Shown here one piece after another: positions 1 to 8,311 of a DNA stretch of 11,604 nt. Numbering within the stretch: the stretch's first letter is position 1; every line of letters begins with the position of its first letter. The notes below the pieces were generated by a model, which searched no databases, was not told the origin of the DNA, and saw nothing but the letters and a program-made list of their open reading frames with translations. Source of the stretch: Rodentolepis nana (Eukaryota; Platyhelminthes; Cestoda; Cyclophyllidea; Hymenolepididae); the NCBI GenBank assembly GCA_900617975.1, contig UZAE01012204.1, positions 1-11,604 of the forward strand. Reading direction: 5' to 3'. The translations under genes were made by a program, and so were the position numbers.

Positions 1-287
1 CAGAGGCCTAGGTCCGGATTAAGGAACTTTTGTCCATAGACCTGTATTTGGGTATTATTAGCTGCTACGAGGGAGGTCCTGGTGGCTGGAGTATAGCGTT
101 TCTTTGTAGACCGTGGAATAACACTGACTTCGGAACCTGTGTCTACCAAGAATGTAGGTTCGGAGTTCTTGTCTGTAATGTATAGCAGACGACTAAGATA
201 GCTGCCAGGATCAGTCGTCGCCTTTACTGCCTTTTCCCGCCGGACTGGGTTATTGGCATTTACGGTATTGACACCAAGGGGTACATT
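1..287 (-). mobile_element. Ty3/gypsy-type retrotransposon protease fragment (partial)
   Basis: Read on the minus strand, the frame is open for 95 codons from just after a TAA at 290-288 to the window edge. It contains the retropepsin signature F-L-V-D-T-G-S-E-V-S-V-I-P, in which D-T-G is the catalytic aspartate triad. This is followed by a basic stretch, S-L-V-A-A-N-N-T, and G-Q-K-F, which is the normal order in retroviral-type aspartic proteases. Just upstream is R-L-L-Y-I-T-D, common before the protease in animal gypsy elements. In another frame around 290-250 there is a K-C-x3-C-x4-C pattern that could be the end of a gag zinc knuckle shifted out of frame. There is no ATG; in an intact element this would be part of a gag-pol polyprotein, and reverse transcriptase would follow to the left of the window. 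The family is well supported. Whether this copy is intact beyond the edge cannot be seen. Confidence 0.8.
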
Positions 288-875
288 TTAGCGTTATCTC
301 CGAAGGTCTAGATACATGAATTTTAGGTAATTTTTGAAGTGCTGTAAAAAATAGCAAGCAATATTTTTATTATCAATTTTTATAAATTATTTATTCATAT
401 TAGAAGCATACAAAAAAATAAAATAGTAAAAAAATTAAAAATTCCGTTAGTTATCAGCGTCTCAAAAATTTGGTGCGTGACCATACCCACGATTTGTGAT
501 CTCTTAGCATTCTGAAATCAAAAAATAAAAAAGATAATCAATCTACAATAATGTCGCAATGTCTGGAACTACGGAAATGTTACAAAAATTTTTTTACAAA
601 ATGGCGACTGCCTAAAGAAAAAAATTTTTGTACCACTTTTTTGAACATTCTTCGATTTTTTTAAAAATAGTAATAATGAAAATTTGGGGATGGCCGTAGT
701 TCTGGACATAGACAAGTCCCTAAAGAAGACTCTCGTAAGATTTCAAGTAAATCAGTTCGGCAGAACCTGAGAAACCGTGGGTATCAGATTCAAAAAGACA
801 GTTCTGAGAATAACACGTTTTAAGTTTCCAGCAAAATTTTTGCAGTCTAAGTCATAAAATTATATTTTTAACTTA
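288..875. other. AT-rich stretch without a gene, containing a diverged palindrome
   Basis: No convincing coding frame is visible on either strand. The stretch has long A/T runs around 345-440 and 580-680. It separates the protease fragment from the coding relic at 876-1078 and holds the inverted repeat listed separately. It may be an insertion that split an older element, but no target-site duplication was found by eye. Confidence 0.5.
480..785. repeat. Diverged palindrome / foldback element centred near 634
   Basis: Two separate pairs of inverted segments share one axis. GAACTACGG at 566-574 is the exact reverse complement of 694-702, with similar flanks (about 17 of 21 bases). ATACCCACG at 483-491 is the exact reverse complement of 776-784, with partial similarity continuing inward. 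The two midpoints fall at 634 and 633.5, so a chance match of two unrelated pairs is unlikely. This fits an old foldback or MITE-like element whose arms have diverged. Outer ends and target duplications are unclear. Confidence 0.5.
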
Positions 876-1078
876 CATTTATTCAATCTGCCATTCCTGC
901 TGCATACATCGAACATTCCTCGACTTCGAAAAAAACTATTTTCGGCGTCTGTGTTTTCTATTCGAGCAGTTCTGGCCTCCTTTGATGCGCTGGATGCTCG
1001 TATCTCGAAGCGGTCAATCCGAGCGTTGTCTCGTCTGATAGCATCTCGAAGCGGTCAATCCGAGCGTTGTCTCGTCTG
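876..1078 (-). other. Coding relic or exon with a coiled-coil-like, charged sequence
   Basis: On the minus strand one frame is open from about 1051 down to a GTAAGT donor-like site at 876-871. It reads as an Arg/Glu/Ala-rich, helix-prone segment (for example R-R-D-N-A-R-I-D-R-F-E, then A-S-S-A-S-K-E-A-R-T-A-R-I-E-N). The tandem duplication at 1002-1078 breaks the upstream frame because its 41-nt period is not a multiple of three. The position upstream of a protease fragment on the same strand would suit a gag remnant, and the GTAAGT would suit a host exon; neither is proven. No family was recognised. Confidence 0.3.
1002..1078. repeat. Exact 36-bp direct tandem duplication, period 41
   Basis: The 36-base unit at 1002-1037 recurs without a mismatch at 1043-1078, separated by 5 bases. 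The flanking bases differ, so the repeat ends sharply. Perfect identity in an otherwise decayed area suggests a recent duplication. Confidence 0.95.
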
Positions 1079-1239
1079 GACCAATTTTCACTCCCATAAT
1101 CGTCATCATCTTTAATATCGGTATAAAGCCTTCATTAAAAATACACACAGCAGTAAATATTCCAATTTAAATGATCTGAGACCCGAAATGGATATGCATT
1201 GGAGCGAAAGTCCATATCAGCGAGATTAGAGACTCATTA

Positions 1240-1615
1240 TTATTTTGAGTTTCTGAACCCGAACATCGAGTCAATAACTCTTCTGATGATAAACTTCGAA
1301 GGATTTGTTAACGAATGGACATGATGGAATGTAGCATAGACTATCGCAACTGCATTGTAATGCAATTTTGAACCCGAGTCCACGTTGAGCCGTTCCTGAA
1401 AATCTAATCTCGTTGTTGCATGTAGTGCACAAAACAAACGAAGAAATCGCTGAAAAGACCGTGAAAAACTCCAAAACCCCTTTTCCGTAATTTTTATCTA
1501 TAATCACCTCTTCATCATTTGATTTCCTCAATTTTTCTGCTGATGTACTCGTAGCACTGGTGATTTCCTGTTCCGTAAATCTGTTGCCGTGAAATGTATA
1601 CATATAACGGAACAA
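1240..1615 (-). pseudogene. Relic of the zinc-binding N-terminal domain of a Mutator-like transposase
   Basis: The minus-strand frame ending at 1271 encodes I-I-D followed after about 20 residues by F-V-L-C-T-T-C-N-N, then a short polar segment, R-G-L-G-F-K-I, a C-x-C pair, S-C-P and S-F-E-V. This order of a CxxC pair, R-G-L-G-F-K, further Cys, S-C-P, and a Y/F-E-V-N-R-R box matches the N-terminal domain of animal Mutator-like transposases as I remember it. The next expected box, R-R-V-I-x-x-M-x-x-G, is present but in the neighbouring frame (I-I-R-R-V-I-D-S-M-F-G, ending at 1240), so an indel lies between. No DDE catalytic core was found near. I therefore call a broken transposon relic. An alternative is an unrelated zinc-finger exon; a profile search would decide. 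Confidence 0.6.
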
Positions 1616-2096
1616 AAGGGCTTACTAAGAAATACAGATTTAGGTAGTCGGAGAACCCATTATGTCTTTTGTTCGATTAGTTGCAGCCCAACCGGTTTGG
1701 ATGCCTGCTCAGCAAAATACTTATTTCTCCTAAAATAATTTGGATTTTGGAAAATCCTCTCGTAGACATATTCTTTAATAGTTAAACTAAGAAAATATGA
1801 AAAAATCGATTTTTTAATTTATAGACCAGAATACCCCCTCAATATAAAATTCTTGTATAGTGAATACCGAAATAAAACAATACATATAAAAATACAACAG
1901 TTATGGTGAAAATTTGCCTTATCACATTAAATGACGCCTAGAAGTGGAATTACATTCGGGCTTCAATTTCTCTTTTCGAATGTAGAGTCTATGATTCCTT
2001 GAGAGCTTTCATTGAAAATTTACGACCACCTTCCACTTCTTGGGCGCAATAAACTGTGCCATATGCTCCGTGTCTAGGGGCTCCTCCAACTTAATA
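1616..2096. other. No gene seen; downstream flank of the CK2-like gene
   Basis: AT-rich sequence with only very short frames, for example a 23-codon plus-strand frame starting at 1662. It should contain the 3' untranslated region of the minus-strand gene ending at 2097, but no canonical AATAAA on the minus strand was seen close to the stop codon. Confidence 0.4.
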
Positions 2097-3290
2097 CTAC
2101 AAATAGCCATTTTCAGTGAGAACAGGTCTGTGCATCTGGTTCAGTACTCGTTCAATTTTTGGTACTAGACTTGGATCTACGACTTCTACACAATCCTCTT
2201 TGAAGCATGTTGAAAAGAATTCATGACTGGATGCTTTTGTCGACAGACGTCTAGTCGGACTATTCGCAAGCAAATGCGTCACTAAATCAACCACCTTTTC
2301 CGTTGTCGTCCTTTTACTTTCGTGTTATTAAAAACTGAAAATCAATACTCCCATATATAGCAATTTCCCTTAGGGTAATAATTTGCTGATGAATTAATTC
2401 TAGAAGTTCTTCACCACCTTGAATCAGTGCGATTTTCAAGAATACAAAACTCGTTATAATGCAGCCAGTAGACCGAAGATCTACCGCGAAATCGCGCCTC
2501 TCATGAAAGTTGCAAAATAGACAACGCTTTCTACCTCGAGATTTAGTAGAAGCTCTGGTCTTCTATAAAGAACTGAATTAACACAGGTTTCATATGGACT
2601 GCCGTCTTTGTGTTCCAGTGCATAATTCCAACCAGCCAGTTTTAAATAACCTCTTTCTGTAATAATTAAAAGGCTGTCAAGATTAATGGATCTTTGGATG
2701 ATATGGTGAGGATGGATGGACTCCAAGACCAAAAGATTCTGGTGACTGTAATTACTAATATCACCCACCTTATTTTGCTTACCCTGAATATACTCGCACG
2801 AAACGCAACATTTTGGTATCTAAATATTAACTCCAATGCAAGGTCATCAAGATGTCACTTACTCAACCATCAGCAGTCACGGAGCCAATCACTTTGATGA
2901 TACGTGGGCTCTCTCGTAGTTTCTCGAAATTGGTTATTTCACCACTTGCTCTCACTTCTGGACTAAACCAGTAGGCATTAGGGCATTTAAATGTTCGTAC
3001 AACTAACATACAAAGAATGCAGGTAGAGCGTAGCCTACCCACCGAGATTCACTCTAGGTTTCCAATTGACAGTTGCCCACGTTTTATCGGTTGCTATTCT
3101 ACGAGGAAAGATCACGAAACCCATCAACCGCCATAATATAGTCCAGTTGCCATCTTTATCATAAAACAGTTGTCACTTCCTCAGTATTGACGTTGTACCT
3201 TTCCAACCATTCCAATTCCCGACTCCATTTCAATCGTTTGTGGTTGTTCAATGCAGACGGAATTCAACTTGCCTCGCACTTTTTTCAATA
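2097..3290 (-). CDS. Casein kinase 2 alpha-like protein lacking catalytic residues (pseudokinase or decaying paralogue)
   Basis: Proposed exons: 3290-3192, 3153-3039, 2962-2868, 2819-2783, 2745-2535 and 2499-2097, with introns of 38, 76, 48, 37 and 35 nt. The product follows CK2 alpha, the Ser/Thr kinase catalytic subunit: G-E-I-T-N-F-E-K-L-R-E-S-P-R-I-I matches its alpha-C/beta-4 region; G-W replaces the CK2-specific D-W-G; from there to P-E-L-L is exactly 26 positions as in CK2 alpha; then D-F-A-V-D-L-R-S-T-G-C matches D-Y-S-L-D-M-W-S-L-G-C without a gap. Catalytic features are gone: the beta-3 Lys appears to be Asn, H-R-D is Q-R-S, the catalytic-loop Lys and Asn are Asn and Ser, D-W-G is G-W-N, and the Gly-rich loop is not recognisable. 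About 20 residues of beta-5/alpha-D and part of the loop before alpha-H are absent. A frame break lies near 2316-2320. The 5' end is uncertain: 3291 follows a strong T8-CAG acceptor, and an ATG at 3412 can be joined through two further very short introns. Kinase activity is not expected; a scaffold role or pseudogene are both possible. Confidence 0.75.
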
Positions 3291-3412
3291 CTGAAAAAAA
3301 TACTGCATCCTATTTGCCTTTACACAAAAATCGTTTTGTAGAGGAATCTATAAGCCTAACTTGCTCGGTCGAGGGTTACTTTAGAGACGATTATAACTGT
3401 CAAAGTCGTCAT

Positions 3413-4495
3413 GTTGTCGCTTTTGCCGCTACTTTACACTCGGTCAATTCCCTTATCTCCCTCCAAGGAGTCAAAAGCGACCCGGAAGCCTAATTAAAAG
3501 CAGAGGGAGGTTCGTACCCATTTCTAAATTAGGTCCCCGAGTTTATTATCTAAAATTATTTCCACACCCATGGCAAATGAAACAATAGACCGCAGCAACT
3601 GTTGTATTAACATGATTCAACAAATTTTTATATAACAATAGAAATTATAAATACATTTTCAAATACACGCACTAGTAATATATACAATGATGCCGCTCAT
3701 CCACAATTACTAAATGAAACGATAAAATTATTGCAAACGAATTGTTCAATAGGCGAAAGTGGTCTAAAATATAGAAAAGAGAAACATTCTTAGTTAAAGA
3801 ACTTTAAAATATCTATGATACAATTTGATTCGATACGATTGAAGAGCAATTCCCACAAGTTGTCCTTAAATCTTCCAATTGATATGTGGACACATGCAGC
3901 TTCTGACAGTGACTGCAGAGTAAATACAGTTATGCCAAAATCTCTCCACCTCTGGCCGAGTTAGTGGTGCAGAAGCCGTACTGTATAAAATACTTTAAGG
4001 ACCATATGGTGTGCCCCAAACGTCCGTTTCCAAAATAGGAATACACAGTTGTGAGCCATGTAGTCCGTTATCTAATCAAATGGAAATACGCCCTCTTACA
4101 GAAGACTTTAAAATGGAAGTTGAACGGGAAGTTAGACGTAACTATTGACTAGGTAAGACTAAAGGACAGTCTTTCCCTGTCACCATAAGTGGAGGTTTGG
4201 AGTCACCGGCAGAATGACTGCTTGTCCTTTCTACATGAAGTGCATCAATAAAAACCCATTAGGGCATGAAACTGCATAGCAAAACCCAGCTACAAGAATG
4301 CCAAAAATAGCAATCCCAGCCATATCAACGGAACAGAAACAATATTATGAAGATTTTGAAAAAATATCTATCATCACATTATAGAGACCTGACTTCTCGA
4401 ATTCATAGATTCCGTCTTATCCAATTAAATTACAATCAAGCAATTTGACTTACGGAAATAAGACCAGATTTGAAAGGTAATTAGCTGTAGGCTGG
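3413..4495. other. Long stretch without a supported gene
   Basis: Between the CK2-like gene and the tail exon at 4496. Mostly AT-rich with scattered short frames. The only item of note is a weak plus-strand two-exon possibility (4080-4137 plus 4170-4279) described under findings. The 3' untranslated region of the minus-strand tail exon should lie just below 4496. Confidence 0.4.
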
Positions 4496-4758
4496 TTAAG
4501 AGTCTGTAGGAGGAAGTGGGATGGAGGATGGCGATGGAATGTTGTAGAGACGACTATCATTCGACCGAATGGCACAAGCAGTCGCAGTCTGTTCTTCCTC
4601 TATGGAGACAGTACACCAGTTGTTATAAGTATTAGTTGTGGGATTTTCAGTGTCTGATTCCTCTTTTTCTGGCCCATTCCCGGACTTTCTCCCATCCACA
4701 ACTCCATCTGTTCCTGATGAAGAAGCCGAGCGTAACGACCTTTTGTGTCTGTATTTTT
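4496..4758 (-). CDS. Terminal exon, basic then acidic/Ser-rich tail; possible last exon of the PUF60-like gene
   Basis: A pyrimidine-rich acceptor ending in CTGGCAG at 4765-4759 precedes an 87-codon open frame (phase 1) ending in a stop at 4496. The first residues are basic (K-Y-R-H-K-R-S-L-R-S-A-S-S-S-G), followed by Gly/Lys, then an acidic Ser/Thr/Asn-rich segment (E-K-E-E-S-D-T-E-N), and a Pro/Ser end (I-P-S-P-S-S-I-P-L-P-P-T-D-S). No known domain is recognised. The basic start reads as a natural continuation of the RS exon at 6797-6497, whose possible donor at 6496 also leaves phase 1. Together with the PUF60 exons the four blocks sum to 1458 nt, a whole number of codons. That joining is inference; it could instead be the end of an unidentified separate gene. 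Confidence 0.5.
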
Positions 4759-6496
4759 CTGCCAGGTGGTAAGTTAAACAAGTATATAGATTAAAGAATA
4801 TAAGACAAACCAATAACCACTACCGAAATATTTATTTAGAAACTTTCGATTAATCGATTGAAGTAAAGCGACGAATAAATTAGTTCCAGTGAGTTAAAAA
4901 TCTCAGCCGTGAGTAAGTTGTTCCATGTAATGTAAAGGGGGAATAATTAATTAAAGTGACAAGACTGGGTAACATGACTGAATAGACGATAGAGAAACAC
5001 TGGACAACAAGAACAACAGTACTCTTGGGGATGGATTCATGAAATTTAAATTTGCAGTTATGCAGTAATTAACTGTCCATTAAGTGGAGATAATCGGATA
5101 CTTGACAACCTGCCTTTACACTTAATACCTTTTCGATTCGCTCTACTTAATAGCTTTAAATTAAGGACAATGCTTGAGCTATTCCCACCACCCAAAATAA
5201 GAATGAAAGTTAAGAAAATCTGGTTTCCGAATATCATCAACTAAGTAGAAATCGAGTACACACTTCGATAGAAGACATTTGAAGATAACATAGAATCTAG
5301 TTGTACTTCATTCATTCTCTCTCAGAGAAGAAACTCCAGATCTTCAATTGTGCCAATCACAAATTAAACAACCTGTTTATTTCCCATTCTTTGCCATAAG
5401 ACAAAAGCAGTGGGACGACGACACTCAACAACAACGGAATACAGTATAAGTGGCATAAACGGATATTAGAACAGTAAATTCATTTTAAAAACACCACTAG
5501 GACGTCTCTATTTAGGGATAAACAAACAAACATCAAGTCTGGGATGTCTAGCTTCCATTATATTAATCTCATTGTATGGTGCAAAGGCGCAAATATTTTA
5601 TTGATGTGTATACATATTGAACCAAATAGTTGCTATTACAACAACTTTATTTTTAGTACTTACATCTGCAAAATTTGTCAATGAGTCTTACATTTAGACT
5701 GTTAGCCCGCTCCTATATCTCAAGATCATCTTTCATGTAAGCTCTCTATTTACCTAAAATACCTAGAACTGTGATGCTGAGATTATAGAAAGATAAAAAC
5801 GTTCCTTAGAAAATACTCAACTACTCACAACTCAAAAGTGAAACTCTTGCGCTTCAGAGGAGCAAGATCCAGATCATATTTGTATTGTGCGTGTGAGTTT
5901 TTTCAAAGTCAAACAAGTAATCATTTTCGAGAAAATGTTAATCATTACCAAAAATATCGCTTATTACTAAATTGATAATTGTTCCATACAAGATATATGA
6001 CGTTTCGTATCCTAATTGTAAGACAGGAGACAAATTTTTTACATATTGAAAGATCGTCGTAAATTTGACGAACGATGCTTGTCTACTAGACACGGAAGAT
6101 CTACGAACAGCGTCCAAGGATCTGTTATTTCTATCGAGGATCCCAAATAAGAGACCAATAAGGACGCGAGCTCCTTTCGTCTCTCCGCTCAGACCATTAA
6201 AATGCTTCACGTTGCCGATCACATCCCTAATAAACTCCTATACTATTCAGGCAACTGACAAGTCAAAAAAACAAGGACACAAAGTAGCGATTTAAAGCCT
6301 TTATGTCCTACATAAAAACCTATTAAGTCGAGAACTATAATGGAGTCATTGGGTAAATATTTTGAAACAGTTTTCTACCTTGCCTTAATCCCACCTTTCC
6401 TTCATCTCTTATTTAACTATTTTAACGTTTGGCGATAATTTTAATTGAAAAGGTAAAGCTGTTTGACTATAAGAAAAAAATCCAACGGGGACTAAC
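4759..6496 (-). other. Probable long intron (about 1.74 kb) between RS exon and tail exon
   Basis: If RS and tail exons belong together, this is an intron with donor GTTAGT (6496-6491) and acceptor GGCAG ending at 4759. It is AT-rich. It contains a 94-codon minus-strand open frame at 5938-6222 and an overlapping 76-codon plus-strand frame at 6065-6295, in a locally less AT-rich patch; neither resembles a family I know. A 60-codon minus-strand frame at 5058-5240 begins with a hydrophobic stretch and is probably chance. Confidence 0.35.
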
Positions 6497-6797
6497 TTTT
6501 GCGTTCTTCTCTTTGTCTTGAAGGCGATCGAGAGTCTTTTCTACGGTATCGAGAATGTCGTCGTCGACGTCTTGAAGATGTCGATTTCTTTGATGAACGA
6601 GAAGTAGACGATGAGGATAAAGTGATTGACTTTCGCCGACGAGGTACTGAAGAGGAAGAACGCCTTCGTCGTCTTGAATGATGTCTTCGGGAATGCCTTT
6701 GACGCCTAGATGATCGTACTCGTGAATGAGATCGAGTTCGTGATCGGTGGCGAGAGGCAGGTGGATCCAATTCTTTTACTGAATGAGTTTCTGGAAT
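6497..6797 (-). CDS. RS-domain (Arg/Ser-rich) exon of a splicing factor; possible third exon of the PUF60-like gene
   Basis: The exon opens after a strong acceptor (TTGTTTCTTCTTGCAG, ending at 6798) in phase 0. After a short leader (I-P-E-T-H-S-V-K-E-L-D-P-P-A) almost all of the roughly 100 residues are Arg, Ser, Lys and His, with many RS/SR dipeptides and blocks such as R-R-R-R-R-S-S-S-S. RS domains are phosphorylated by SR kinases and mediate contacts in the spliceosome and nuclear speckles. The frame can end two ways: a TAG at 6494-6492 immediately after R-K-S, or splicing at the donor-like GTTAGT that overlaps it, leaving phase 1. Its phase-0 start matches the phase-0 end of the PUF60 exon at 8312, 1514 nt upstream. 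That link is plausible but unproven; the exon could belong to a separate RS protein. Confidence 0.65.
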
Positions 6798-8311
6798 CTG
6801 CAAGAAGAAACAAGTTTCCGGTAGTTTACTACAGTGGATTCGAAAAGAACAAATTTAATTTAACTAACTACACGATGTCGTAGTGATGAGCAGATTAAAT
6901 GGAGAGTTAAATTCGAGTTACAAACCCGAGATTTAAATGACTTTTTCTAGAGATAACAAAAGAAATAAAAATTTGAAAAGCAGAGTCTAGCGCTTCATTT
7001 CCAAGCAAGCTTTAGAGGAGGAATGCGTATATTTAACTTTCTCATACTATTTAAAAATCTTCAACATCTTAACGCTTTAAAGATCTTTATTATTTGTCAA
7101 AACGTCAGAGACAGATCATCTACCTTTAACACAATCATTGAATTTGAGATATGATTCCTCAGTGGAATTTGATAACCAAACATTCTAGATTTTCTCGTTG
7201 CATTCACTTTTAAGTGTAGTTTTCGCAGTTTAACACATGATGTAACAATATTAGACTTTACGAAATGGCCACAAATACGAGAAATAAATAACACTCGAAT
7301 GACCTAAAGATAACAGTCAATATTTAGAGGAAGGAACTAGATCATATTCTCACTTAATTCTCTTTCGAGTAACGAAATTACGTTTTTGCGTTCAGTGAAT
7401 AAAGGGAAAATGTATGATAAATGGTACGACTGGCTATTATCGCAGGAGACCTGTGAGCAAATCAACCGGACTAAAGCCCATCCAATCTGAAACCGTTTCG
7501 ACAGGAAGAGAGGGAGAAGAAAGGAACCGAGATTGAAAAGATAACGATCACAAGTATCGAGAATTACGAGAGAAAGGGTAACCGAAAATAGAACGTTGAA
7601 TTTACACCTAGTCCACATCCATACCAATTTCTACTGCAACCGTCTCAAAAGATAAAACGGCATTTTGAAATAAATATTTGTCTACTACCAAATAATAGCA
7701 TTTTGACCCAAGATAGGCTCCGCCATGCAATTCAAAAGCTTAATGTTAAAATAAAATTTCCCTTCTGAAATTCAAAGTCCTTAAACTTGATCTTGTGCAT
7801 CCGGTATAGACGATATTTGCCCATATATTATCAAATAGATTTGGAACAATGAACATTTAGATGTCAACATCCGATTAATTTAAAAAAAAATTTCAGACCG
7901 ATAAATACTAAGATGACTGAAAAATTCACAATAGTCGGGACATAAAAGGAAGTATGGAAGATGGAAAGAAAATTGTAACGCAAAACAAATATCACCATAT
8001 CATCGGACCTTATGGATACCAAAATTTAGAGGCGGAACTAATAGTAGGCAAAGAAGTTTGCTTTCCATTCGATTAGCCGTGAATCTTAAAAAGCTGGAGA
8101 ATTCAAACTATTTTCCAGTAGCTTGCACTGCAGGAAAGGTGAAAATAAACATATTGATTAAAAAGATTACGTATTCTATTATATATTGGCAAACAGCAAG
8201 GAGAAGTCAACTGTGATTTCTGACCGACCATAGTTATAATGTCTTAAAAAGGAACAATAAAACATGTAGACGATGAATTATACATGTAAAGAGCAAACAG
8301 GCAGAACTGAC
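6798..8311 (-). other. Probable long intron (1514 nt) between PUF60 linker exon and RS exon
   Basis: The donor is CAG|GTCAGT (8311-8306). The acceptor is TTGCAG ending at 6798. An exon-like block with a strong acceptor and an early in-frame stop lies at 8127-8086 (listed separately). Another acceptor/donor-bounded open block near 7770-7690 and minus-strand frames at 7337-7627 (96 codons) and 7097-7294 (65 codons) show no resemblance to known proteins. No exon resembling the PUF60 C-terminal UHM was seen here. Confidence 0.4.
8086..8127 (-). other. Candidate alternative terminal / poison exon in the PUF60-like gene
   Basis: A very good acceptor (pyrimidine-rich, ending CCTTTCCTGCAG at 8128) is followed by 13 codons and TAA in the phase required by the upstream exon (phase 0). 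Using it would end the protein about 311 residues from the start, after the Ala-rich linker. No polyadenylation signal is obvious immediately downstream. It may equally be a decoy site. Confidence 0.35.

Noticed and set aside
2481..2768. CDK-like or TBCK pseudokinase
   Set aside because: Y-R-R-P-E-L-L-L first suggested a CDK and the lost HRD suggested TBCK, but the G-W at the D-F-G position and gap-free spacing to P-E-L-L and S-x-G-C fit CK2 alpha better.
3251..3493. 80-codon plus-strand open frame
   Set aside because: It runs antisense to the proposed first exons of the CK2-like gene and shows no known features.
3509..3520. GGTTCGTACCC as a tRNA T-arm
   Set aside because: No acceptor stem, A box or cloverleaf could be built around it.
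6499..6681. 60-codon plus-strand acidic/Arg-rich frame
   Set aside because: It is the antisense shadow of the RS-repeat codons.
7337..7627. 96-codon minus-strand hydrophobic frame
   Set aside because: No family resemblance and no clear exon borders; probably chance inside the long intron.
8041..8075. UHM-like F-F-A motif on the minus strand
   Set aside because: Only three residues resemble the UHM Arg-x-Phe region; the frame closes within a few codons on both sides.
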